DNA of 64,000 bases from Candidatus Thiodiazotropha sp. (ex Codakia rugifera) (GTDB lineage Bacteria; Pseudomonadota; Gammaproteobacteria; Chromatiales; Chromatiaceae): NCBI GenBank assembly GCA_025656675.1, contig JAHXHN010000001.1, positions 401,501-465,500 on the forward strand. Direction: 5' to 3'. The first letter of the stretch is position 1; each line of letters starts with the position of its first letter. The position numbers and the translations under genes were made by a program. Below the pieces are notes generated by a model. The model ran no database searches. It saw only the letters and a program-made list of their open reading frames with translations, and was not told the origin of the DNA. Of the stretch, positions 8,703-16,054 are shown one piece after another.

Positions 8703-9587
8703 ATGGAGACTCAAACATACAGCCGTCGCCTCCTCTCCCCTTTTCATGGAGTACAGCAAATCATCGCTGTGAAGGGTGGGGTCGCGGAGAGTATGGATGG
8801 CTGGGATTGGAAACTGTATGTCGCAGATGAGAGCATCATCAGTCATACCGGACTTTCAGAGATTGTTTATGGAAGCTGGAATTCAACCCGGGGTCTTAGC
8901 CGTTCCCGTATTCGTGGCACCATGCCATCCGGACTTATTGAAGAGATTGGTGATCGTCTTCTTACTATGGTTGAGCGGCATGCTGGCAAAATCCCGTTCC
9001 CCGCAGCAGATCATTGTGAGTACTGGCTGCTTGATGAACGCAAAGGATACCCCCTGGCATTACTTGAGAGCGCGCTTGATAATGACACCCTCTGTGAGAA
9101 CGATAGACCTGCCTGGTACCCCGGAGGGCAAGCCACTAAGCGATTTTTTTCCAATTCAGGGGATGCTGAAGATCTGACACAACTGATCAGAGATACGGCT
9201 GGAAAGCAATCGACAGCGATTTGGATCAAACGCAGCGCCGATGGTACAGGCAGCGGCCAACATGGCGAACACTTCCCTGTGGCGGCCTTCCCGCCTTTAC
9301 TGTTACGTGATCAGTGGATTGATGCAGACCATAAACAGCTGGTCATGGATTTCCTCAGCTGGCAAGCGCCCTGGCTACTGCAATTGAGTCTTGAATCTGA
9401 AGTCCGAAAACAACTGGAACACGCTGCCTGGAAAAGGCCTCAGGAAAGCAGCCGTGTATTTCGCCTGTTCCCCGAGATTCTTGATCAGAAAGGGCTGACA
9501 ACAACCCGGGTCAAGGCACGTATGCTGCAGGAGAAGCCTGACCTCCAACAGGTCAATGAACCTTTCTATCCGTTTGTTAATGAATAA
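8703..9587 (+). CDS. Conserved hypothetical protein, 294 aa
   Basis: I do not recognise this protein. The frame is clearly coding: it is long and balanced in composition, and its start at ATG 8703 is the first ATG (only TTG upstream, at 8640). No signal peptide or membrane segment is visible. Recognisable pieces are GLSEIVYGSWNSTRGLSRSR, EYWLLDERKGYPLALLES and a tryptophan-rich middle (LSWQAPWLLQLSLESEV). The C-terminal third is basic, with RVFRLFPEILDQKGL and RVKARMLQEKPDL. It looks like a soluble cytoplasmic protein. It lies convergent to the rssA-like gene with 12 bases between the stops. No Shine-Dalgarno sequence is obvious before the chosen start, so the start is uncertain. Confidence 0.65.
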   Translation: METQTYSRRLLSPFHGVQQIIAVKGGVAESMDGWDWKLYVADESIISHTGLSEIVYGSWNSTRGLSRSRIRGTMPSGLIEEIGDRLLTMVERHAGKIPFPAADHCEYWLLDERKGYPLALLESALDNDTLCENDRPAWYPGGQATKRFFSNSGDAEDLTQLIRDTAGKQSTAIWIKRSADGTGSGQHGEHFPVAAFPPLLLRDQWIDADHKQLVMDFLSWQAPWLLQLSLESEVRKQLEHAAWKRPQESSRVFRLFPEILDQKGLTTTRVKARMLQEKPDLQQVNEPFYPFVNE

Positions 9588-9599
9588 TGATTGCTACCC

Positions 9600-10553
9600 T
9601 TATCTTTCAAACAGCTGTTCCAAGGCAAGATGCATTCGCTCAACCTCCCGACGACCTTCGGCGATAGCCCTGTTTGCCTTGTCGAACTCCATCAGCCCCA
9701 ACTGAGACAGGCGTGGCGCAAGAATCACTTCCGGAGGATCGCCTGCCATACGGCTACGGGTGATGCGGTCCTGCATAATATTGATAGAGCTGGCCAACAC
9801 CTCATAGAGACCAGGCTCTTTCCGGTCGACACCAAATATACGCGACATAAGATCCTTCTTGCGTGCGTTCAGGGTGCTCTTCATCTGGCCCGCAATCCTG
9901 CTTATAAGATCATCTTCACTGACCTGATCGGGCTTTTCATCCTTTGTATCATCGCGACGCAGATGCTTGCCGAGTATGTCCCCATTCAGGTTAACGGCAA
10001 TGATGATGTCAGCCCCCATGGCTCGGCAGAGAGAGACCGGAACCGGGTTGGCAAGCCCGCCATCCACCAGCCAGCGTCCATTGTGTTGTATGGGGGTAAA
10101 AAGTCCGGGAAGGCTGATTGAAGCCCTGACTGCCTCCATCACAGGGCCTTTGCGAAACCAGATCTCTCTACCCGTCTCAAGGTCAGTTGCCACCACACCC
10201 AGTTCTCGTTTCAACCCTTCGAATCCCAGATCTTTTACATAGTGATTCACAAAATCAGTCAGCTTTTCGCCTTGGATCAATCCACCACCCAACAGCGCGG
10301 GATCGAGAAACCGAATAATCTCTTTCCAGTTAAGCGAACGGGTCCAGGCTTCCAGCAGGTCCAGTTTGTCCGCAGCATAGGCAGCCCCCACAAGGGCACC
10401 GATGGAACTCCCACTGATGATGTCCGGCTCGATCCCCATTTCCGCCAGGCCATGGATGATGCCAATATGTGACCAGCCACGGGCTGCGCCACTACCCAGG
10501 GCAAGCCCGATTTTTAATTCAGTCTGATCCTTGTCCAACCTACTCATTTTCAA
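9600..10553 (-). CDS. rssA: Patatin-like phospholipase, RssA/NTE type
   Basis: A 317-aa patatin-fold serine hydrolase. It has the oxyanion-hole stretch GLALGSGAARGWSHIGI, the nucleophile elbow GSSIGALVGAAYA (GxSxG, near residue 50) and the second dyad residue in DGGLANPVPV. These are the motifs of the NTE/RssA branch of bacterial patatins, which hydrolyse ester bonds of phospholipids or lysophospholipids at the membrane. The C-terminal part, with SRIFGVDRKEPGLYEVL and a helical end, is also typical. It is a single-gene unit between an unknown gene and the divergently transcribed PEP-CTERM gene. The fold and active site are clear; the cellular substrate is not known. Confidence 0.85.
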   Translation of the reverse strand: MKMSRLDKDQTELKIGLALGSGAARGWSHIGIIHGLAEMGIEPDIISGSSIGALVGAAYAADKLDLLEAWTRSLNWKEIIRFLDPALLGGGLIQGEKLTDFVNHYVKDLGFEGLKRELGVVATDLETGREIWFRKGPVMEAVRASISLPGLFTPIQHNGRWLVDGGLANPVPVSLCRAMGADIIIAVNLNGDILGKHLRRDDTKDEKPDQVSEDDLISRIAGQMKSTLNARKKDLMSRIFGVDRKEPGLYEVLASSINIMQDRITRSRMAGDPPEVILAPRLSQLGLMEFDKANRAIAEGRREVERMHLALEQLFER

Positions 10554-10678
10554 TATTTTCCTTCAATCAGCATTCATAATTGAGACGAATCATCACACTA
10601 AACCCTGCCAGTCAGCATCATTGATTTCCTTAATTGCAACACGCTCCCCATAACCCACCTCTATGAACCGAAGCTGTT

Positions 10679-10744
10679 TATGTGTCGATTTTTTTTACAC
10701 TCTTTCTAAATAAGACGCATTTCGATTTCGTATGGCGACACATA
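10679..10744. promoter_or_regulatory. Inverted repeat, candidate enhancer sites upstream of sigma-54 promoter
   Basis: TATGTGTCG at 10679-10687 and its exact reverse complement CGACACATA at 10736-10744 form a perfect 9-base inverted repeat with a 48-base spacer. The inner arm ends about 40 bases before the sigma-54-type promoter at 10786. This distance suits binding of a sigma-54 enhancer protein such as the PrsR-type regulators linked to PEP-CTERM systems. That role is inferred. Confidence 0.45.
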
Positions 10745-10785
10745 ATCAAGATAACTTATTAATTAAATTACTAAAAGCATTTGCA

Positions 10786-10801
10786 TGGCCTATTATTTGC
10801 A
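10786..10801 (+). promoter_or_regulatory. Sigma-54 (RpoN) type promoter for PEP-CTERM gene
   Basis: TGGCCTATTATTTGCA matches the -24/-12 consensus (TGGC, seven variable bases, then TTTGCA) with correct GG-to-GC spacing. It lies about 42 bases before the ATG at 10844, giving a leader of about 30 bases. PEP-CTERM genes are known in several Proteobacteria to be controlled by RpoN with PrsK/PrsR. Confidence 0.65.
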
Positions 10802-10843
10802 CGGATTTTGCTGTTCGCCAGAACTGGCTTAATGGGACTTAAC

Positions 10844-11473
10844 ATGATGAAAAAACGACTCGCATATCTATCAGTAGTCTTGTTGACAGGTCTAAGCTTC
10901 AATCTATCGGCAAACCTCATGGTGAATGGCAGCTTCGAAGACAACATTGTCGGGAATTGGGATGTTTTCAGCGGCATTACCGGATGGGAAACTTCATCTG
11001 GCAGCGGTATCGAAATACAGACGAATCGCACCTTGGGTTTTATTGATGCCCAGGATGGGAATAATTATGTTGAATTGGATTCACATGACAACAGCACAAT
11101 GTTTCAACAGATTGACGGCCTCATCGCCGGGCTGACCTATGATATTTCATTTTGGTACAGTGCCCGGACAAACAATGGCGGCAATGACAATGGCATCAAT
11201 ATGCTATGGGGCCAGGATACGCTTTCTCTCAATGAGATTGTCAGTATTGACGATGCATCAAGAACGGGCTCATGGATACAAAACAGCTTCTCACTGACAG
11301 CCACTGACACGACCATGTATCTGGCATTTGAGGCTGATGGCCTGAACAATAGCTATGGCGGTCTCATCGACAATATCGAGTTGGTCGCCTCCGTACCAGA
11401 ACCCTCTGTCATTGCACTTCTAGGAGCTGGCCTGTTTGGATTAGGCTTTGCACGTCGTAGGGCTAAACGATAA
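10844..11473 (+). CDS. PEP-CTERM sorted exported protein
   Basis: A 209-aa secreted protein. It starts with a signal peptide (MMKKRLAYLSVVLLTGLSF, cleavage near SANL) and ends with VPEPSVIALLGAGLFGLGF followed by RRR-rich residues, the PEP-CTERM signal recognised by exosortase. The mature part begins NLMVNGSFEDN and contains GWETSSGSGIEIQ, NYVELDS and a C-terminal GGLIDNIELV, the pattern of DUF642/CBM-like beta-sandwich domains. Such proteins are linked to the cell surface or exopolysaccharide matrix. I chose ATG 10844 (10847 is also possible) because upstream codons come before the signal peptide and would overlap the promoter. A hairpin at 11501 follows. No exosortase gene lies in the window. 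Confidence 0.88.
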   Translation: MMKKRLAYLSVVLLTGLSFNLSANLMVNGSFEDNIVGNWDVFSGITGWETSSGSGIEIQTNRTLGFIDAQDGNNYVELDSHDNSTMFQQIDGLIAGLTYDISFWYSARTNNGGNDNGINMLWGQDTLSLNEIVSIDDASRTGSWIQNSFSLTATDTTMYLAFEADGLNNSYGGLIDNIELVASVPEPSVIALLGAGLFGLGFARRRAKR

Positions 11474-11500
11474 TAAGACCCGCATGCCAATACAGCATAC

Positions 11501-11524
11501 AAGCCATCTCAAATGAGGTGGCTT
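11501..11524. terminator. Stem-loop between convergent genes
   Basis: AAGCCATCTC, loop AAAT, then GAGGTGGCTT form a 10-base stem with one G-U pair. It lies between the ends of the PEP-CTERM gene (11473) and gspB (11550), so it may serve both. No long T tract follows on either strand, so termination efficiency is uncertain. Confidence 0.45.
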
Positions 11525-11549
11525 ACAGTTGTTTGGGGTGGTTCAGGCC

Positions 11550-12452
11550 CTAGTACTTTTCCCGTAACAGACGCACCAGCCCCTCCCCATAATCGACCAC
11601 AATGCCGTCCCGGTCGATTCTCTGCAGACGATAACCTTTCGAGCTTAAGACGTCACCTTCACCATAACGACGCAAGTTAATAATAACGAAACGTTGTTCC
11701 GGCTCTTTGTTGTAAACATGGATACTGGTTTTTAACTGACCCAATTCCTCACGCAATCCTTGTGGCAATTCCCAGATCAGTGGAATCTGACTTTCTGAGT
11801 CAGTGATTTCAGATTGTTCTACATGGGTTGACTGGACAGGATTAGCTTCTGAATCCCCTGCTTTCTGCTGAATGGACGCTTCTATTGGTGGTTCATCGGG
11901 ACGCTTCTCATCCTGAATATTGGCAGGCTCTTTCACCACAGGAACCTCTACTCCTGCAATGGCGGTATCTTCATTATCAATCTTTTCCGGTGACTGTGTA
12001 ACGGTTGCCGATGGCTGAGCCTGTTTTGGTTTCACCTGCACTTTTTTCTTATCGTCCATCACTTGGCTAACCACTGCCTCCGAGATCAATGGACGCTGAT
12101 TGGGAAGCGTGCTATGCCTTATTCGATCTACTGTGGTTTCAGCCTTTTTCGCTACCGGTTGTTTCGCTGCCAAGACAGCCTCACTGGTTTTTTTCTGCTC
12201 GAATTCTCTTGGTGATGATTTCTGAACCGCCTCATCGGGATGGCTAACTGGCACTTCTGCCGGCAGCGAATTTTTCTGGGATATAAACCAATAGCCGATA
12301 GCCAATACCAACAACAGCATTACCATTATCAGCAGACCTGGCAACCAATAATTTTTATCGGGTGGAAGTGGATTTACACCGGGTAAGATATTCTCTTTTC
12401 CAGGCTGCCTCTCCTGGGAAGCTCTCTCAAGCGCATCAAGTATGGAGGACAT
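11550..12452 (-). CDS. gspB: GspB-like type II secretion assembly protein
   Basis: A 300-aa bitopic inner-membrane protein. A short cytoplasmic N-terminus (MSSILDALERASQERQPG) precedes a membrane helix near residues 35-57, a long Pro/Glu/Lys-rich periplasmic linker and a conserved C-terminal domain (WELPQGLREELGQL, then HVYNKEPEQRFVIINLRRY). This is the GspB/ExeB layout. With the GspA/ExeA ATPase it helps insert the secretin through peptidoglycan. ATG 12452 fits the family; a longer frame from 12503 would run back into gspA. Only one base separates it from the gspA stop, so the two genes form an operon. No other gsp genes are in the window, so the pair could serve a secretion or pilus system elsewhere. 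Confidence 0.85.
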   Translation of the reverse strand: MSSILDALERASQERQPGKENILPGVNPLPPDKNYWLPGLLIMVMLLLVLAIGYWFISQKNSLPAEVPVSHPDEAVQKSSPREFEQKKTSEAVLAAKQPVAKKAETTVDRIRHSTLPNQRPLISEAVVSQVMDDKKKVQVKPKQAQPSATVTQSPEKIDNEDTAIAGVEVPVVKEPANIQDEKRPDEPPIEASIQQKAGDSEANPVQSTHVEQSEITDSESQIPLIWELPQGLREELGQLKTSIHVYNKEPEQRFVIINLRRYGEGDVLSSKGYRLQRIDRDGIVVDYGEGLVRLLREKY

Positions 12453-12453
12453 C

Positions 12454-14274
12454 TCAGCCCCCCACCTGACGCAGTACAGGCCTGGTTGAATCCACTGCGG
12501 CACTGTTTAACTGAATCAATGTCTGCTTACCTACCACGCCATCTGCTGACAAATTATGCGCGCGTTGAAAACGCATCACACGTTGCTGTATCTGAAGGTC
12601 GAATTGGGTATTCACTGGATCGTAAACCGTCTTAACCCCCTCAATACGATCAAGCATGGATATTAACCACCTGACATCACTGCCAACATGTCCTAGGCTC
12701 AAACTTTCGCTGCTGATACCGGGGGGTCTCCAAAGAATGATATAGCTCCCAGTCCATAGCTTATCAATCTCATCGCGGGAAAAGGAGAATCGACGGCCAT
12801 TCAAGTCCAAGGTCACACCACTATCAGTCAATGCGGATGCAACCACGTTGTATCTTTGGCCATCGTCCATGATTAATTCCAACACAGCAGGCCGATTGTA
12901 ATACTCAAGATTGTCCCAGGATCCCCGTCCATATATACAACTCAGCCCCACACTCTCAGCCCTATCACAAGAAGAGCGTGACCCATCTTCCATTGGATAG
13001 ACACTCTGCCAGTAGCCAAACAGGGTTATGAAAGTGCTGTTTTCATTCCCCACCAAGCCAGCCAACCCCTGTGACGCTTTCTCAACCCTTTTCGCATGGG
13101 ATGTCGTCTCTGAGTCGTGGGTCTGTTCCGTGGAGATGCTGGCTACCGCAGCGAGTTCAGCGCTATCGGTCTGACGGTCTGAAGCAATCTTTGCTGACCG
13201 TCCGTCTTCCGTCGCGGATAGTTTGTCGCTCTCGCTCACTTGCGCCGTTATGTCAGGCAATGGTTGTGTGATGATTGCAGGCTTTGGCTGCGACTCAGAT
13301 ATTTTGACTTGTTCAGTCGTGGGTACAGATAGCATCTCATCTGATGCCGACATCGCTGTAACATCAGGGAGCATATTGGAATTCCATACAACCAGGGCGG
13401 CCAGTGTGCAGACCAGGATACCGAGTGTAACCCAAACCCAGGAGCCTTTGCTGACCGCACGCTGCCCATCGCCGCTTAGCTCATTGGCAACCTGCTTGAT
13501 CATACGCTTGGTGATACGGTTGGTCTTGATGGCGAATGCCATTAACATGCCTCGGTTACAAAGGATGTTGATAACCCGGGGAATCCCACTGCTGAGCCGA
13601 TAAACAAGATTCACAGCACCGGCGGTAAAAAGGGGGTGCTGGAATCCGGCTACAAGTAAGCGATGCTGAATATAGGCCCGTGTCTCTGAACGGGATAGTG
13701 GAGTCAAGTGATAACGGGCTGTTACCCGTTGTGCCAGTTGACGTAATTCTTCCCGTTGCAGCAGGCTTCTTAATTCAGGCTGACCAACCAGAATAATCTG
13801 CAACAGTTTTTGCGAGGGTGTTTCCAGGTTAGTCAGTAGACGTATCTGCTCAAGCGACTCGTAACTGAGATTCTGTGCCTCATCGATAATCACGACAGTC
13901 CGCCTGCCCTGACTGTGACTCTCCAGCAGATAGGCATTTAGAAAGTCGACTACCTCTTTGATGCTATTGCAACCAAGGGGATAGAGGACGTGTAGTTCAT
14001 CGCAGATCGTGGCCACTAACTCCAGTGGTGACAAGCGGGGATTGAAGATAAAGGCGACATCAACTGCTTTAGGCAACTCATCCAGCAATTTACGGCACAG
14101 CAGTGTCTTACCCGTACCAACCTCACCGGTAAGCTGCATGAAGCCACCACCCTCTGTTACACCATACAGAAGATGAGCAAAACCATTACGATGCCTCTCA
14201 CTGAGATAGAGATACTTCGGGTCCGGGGTTATGGAAAAGGGATCTTCAGATATCCCGAAATAATCCTGAAACAT
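12454..14274 (-). CDS. gspA: GspA/ExeA-type AAA ATPase with peptidoglycan-binding domain
   Basis: A 606-aa protein. The N-terminal AAA domain (about residues 1-270) starts MFQDYFGISEDPFSITPDP, with Walker A GEVGTGKT (50-57), Walker B VVIIDEAQNLS and arginine-rich sensor stretches. One membrane helix (WVWVTLGILVCTLAALVVW, about 280-300) leads to a Ser/Thr-rich periplasmic linker. A peptidoglycan-binding motif near the C-terminus (QQRVMRFQRAHNLSADGVVG) completes the ExeA plan. ATP hydrolysis drives placement of the type II secretin across the wall together with GspB, which follows directly. The family is clear. A role in polysaccharide export, near the PEP-CTERM gene, is an alternative since similar ATPases (PrsE/XrtA-linked) exist. 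Confidence 0.88.
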   Translation of the reverse strand: MFQDYFGISEDPFSITPDPKYLYLSERHRNGFAHLLYGVTEGGGFMQLTGEVGTGKTLLCRKLLDELPKAVDVAFIFNPRLSPLELVATICDELHVLYPLGCNSIKEVVDFLNAYLLESHSQGRRTVVIIDEAQNLSYESLEQIRLLTNLETPSQKLLQIILVGQPELRSLLQREELRQLAQRVTARYHLTPLSRSETRAYIQHRLLVAGFQHPLFTAGAVNLVYRLSSGIPRVINILCNRGMLMAFAIKTNRITKRMIKQVANELSGDGQRAVSKGSWVWVTLGILVCTLAALVVWNSNMLPDVTAMSASDEMLSVPTTEQVKISESQPKPAIITQPLPDITAQVSESDKLSATEDGRSAKIASDRQTDSAELAAVASISTEQTHDSETTSHAKRVEKASQGLAGLVGNENSTFITLFGYWQSVYPMEDGSRSSCDRAESVGLSCIYGRGSWDNLEYYNRPAVLELIMDDGQRYNVVASALTDSGVTLDLNGRRFSFSRDEIDKLWTGSYIILWRPPGISSESLSLGHVGSDVRWLISMLDRIEGVKTVYDPVNTQFDLQIQQRVMRFQRAHNLSADGVVGKQTLIQLNSAAVDSTRPVLRQVGG

Positions 14275-14747
14275 AACGGCAGGTAAATTCTCTAGATACG
14301 TCGCTGGAATTAACTATTAACCAAGCCACTCTTTCAAGACCTGGGTCCTACAGAATTCAATCTGTATCTGTTGGAGTATACACAAACATTCACAGCAATC
14401 CTGTGGCAGGAAAAAATGAGACTGGATGCACATTTTCAAGAAAGAAATGACTATTTCAGGCGTATCGCATAAAGAACAGCCATAAAAAACATTTTTTTAC
14501 TGTCAGTAGAGGTGAATATTTACAAGTGTGTGCCGACTAACTTATTGAGCATCAAAGGTTGTCATCGTTTATCTTTGGATTGCCTTTGTCCGGTATGAGG
14601 GAAGCAAACATGGTGTTTTTAGAAGGACTTTTATCATTTGTTTGCGATGTTACGGAGCAAATCAATTAATTTCCTTCAATATTCTCTTGTAATACATTGA
14701 TATTATGCTAATTTCTAAAATACACACGACCTACTGAGTTTACGATC
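14275..14747. other. Intergenic, A/T-rich region upstream of gspA
   Basis: About 470 bases between the divergent gspA and a small gene at 14748. No coding frame, tRNA or convincing riboswitch fold was seen. The A/T-rich end (about 14680-14730) holds possible promoter pieces (TTGTAA near 14688, TAATTT about 16 bases on) for the small gene. The gspA promoter presumably lies near 14300-14400, but I could not pin it down. Confidence 0.5.
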
Positions 14748-14948
14748 ATGACTGGCTTATACAAAACACGGACCTGCAGCGAATGCCCCCACCTCGTTAT
14801 CAGCGGCATCGCTTGCGACTGGCAGCCCCATGAATGCCCGATCCAGATGGAAAAAAAGCAGCGTCAGCAAGCTTCCAGGACCAAGGCGTTCTTTTTGACC
14901 AACCTGCTCATTGCAGATGATTTTGACGCTGTGCGCAGCAGTAACTAG
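14748..14948 (+). CDS. Small cysteine-containing hypothetical protein, 66 aa
   Basis: A short frame starting ATG 14748. The N-terminal half reads TRTCSECPHLVISGIACDW and then HECPIQMEKK. The four cysteines (C..C, C, C) suggest a small metal-binding or disulfide protein. The rest is basic then hydrophobic (AFFLTNLLIADDFDAV). The upstream region is A/T-rich and may carry a promoter, but the ribosome-binding site is weak. I recognise no family. It could be spurious, although the cysteine spacing and ATG start make it worth keeping. Confidence 0.4.
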   Translation: MTGLYKTRTCSECPHLVISGIACDWQPHECPIQMEKKQRQQASRTKAFFLTNLLIADDFDAVRSSN

Positions 14949-15098
14949 CGATTAAAAACTTCAGCTGCTCCAGACAAGCAAAGCTATTTCCTTACTACTC
15001 CAGGACATAACATTGCTACTGATAGGTTGTCGTCGAATCTCATCGGCTAAAAAGTTTAAAGTAGCACGTAGTCTTCGCGTGCAGTCTCTGACTCGTTC

Positions 15099-15863
15099 TT
15101 AAAACCGCGGTTTTTTGACCGGCGTGATGAAGAAGAGGATGACAAACAGACCGAGCGAGATGATCAGTATCCATTTGGCTGTACGGTAGACCGAACGAAT
15201 TCGCTTATTGGCTTTTTGTACAATCTCAAAACGTTCCAAATAGATGGTTTCGCAGGCCCCGTTACCGCGATCTGTACGGACAGTACTGGTACCCCGATTG
15301 AAGCCGTTGGATGGGTTCTCGTATTCTGCCAGCAGACCCTCCAATCGGATATGGTCGCCGATTTCTGCTGACATTAAAAAGCGTTTGAGTTCGATATCGT
15401 CGGTGAGTATGTGGTTGTTGGACAGTTGCTCACCTTTGAAACGTGAACCGGTCTCAGCGTCAGCCCAGCTGAACCAGCAGGTCCAAGTATCATTCCTGAA
15501 CGACATCTCCTGGTAGACACCGCTACCGATATTCTCCCCCCAGATGACGCAGAGATCCCTTACATTGAGAAAGTCCTTCCAACTGTTGTGGTGGTAGATG
15601 TCGTTGAGAGCATCGGCATCGTGATAGCTGACAACAACACCTTCAAGCTGATAGGAAAATTCAGGGTTGATTTTGTAGGACTGCCCACCTGTCTCAACGC
15701 TGAAAGGTGATCGGAATGTTTTCTTCTGCTTGGGGTCGGTCAGGCGATCCAAGTCATAAATTGTCGGGTCGGGTAAATCATCTTTGCTCATAAAGGTGAT
15801 TAACAATACCGCTAGCGAAATGACGATTACCCATTTACTCAAAGATTCCAAGAGGTGCAGCAT
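15099..15863 (-). CDS. Hypothetical protein with two membrane segments
   Basis: A 254-aa protein with a hydrophobic helix at each end: WVIVISLAVLLITFM (about residues 11-25) and WILIISLGLFVILFFITPV (about 231-249). The middle (about 30-225) is predicted to face the periplasm and contains SYQLEGVVVSYHDAD, WGENIGSGVYQEMSF and DHIRLEGLLAEYENP. I do not recognise a named family; the central domain looks beta-rich. Gene and start are supported by the length and by an ATG directly before the first membrane helix. It is a monocistronic unit between a small gene and the tam operon. Confidence 0.7.
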   Translation of the reverse strand: MLHLLESLSKWVIVISLAVLLITFMSKDDLPDPTIYDLDRLTDPKQKKTFRSPFSVETGGQSYKINPEFSYQLEGVVVSYHDADALNDIYHHNSWKDFLNVRDLCVIWGENIGSGVYQEMSFRNDTWTCWFSWADAETGSRFKGEQLSNNHILTDDIELKRFLMSAEIGDHIRLEGLLAEYENPSNGFNRGTSTVRTDRGNGACETIYLERFEIVQKANKRIRSVYRTAKWILIISLGLFVILFFITPVKKPRF

Positions 15864-16017
15864 AAGACTTGCTAAGTGTTTGACCCTAATGACTTATTCA
15901 GAAGCATAAATACCCTTTCACCTTATGTCGAGAGAAACGTAAGACACTGAAGCAACAACGTACGGGTTTCTTTGTACTCACCTTTACAACTGAAAGAGAT
16001 TAGTGGAGCACATGGGG

Positions 16018-16042
16018 TTGATTCAAAATGGTACTGAATCAA
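16018..16042 (-). terminator. Stem-loop downstream of tamB
   Basis: TTGATTCA and TGAATCAA form a perfect 8-base stem with a 9-base loop, 13 bases past the tamB stop. No T tract follows on the minus strand, so it may be an mRNA 3'-end stabiliser rather than an intrinsic terminator. Confidence 0.35.
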
Positions 16043-16054
16043 TAACAAAGTACA

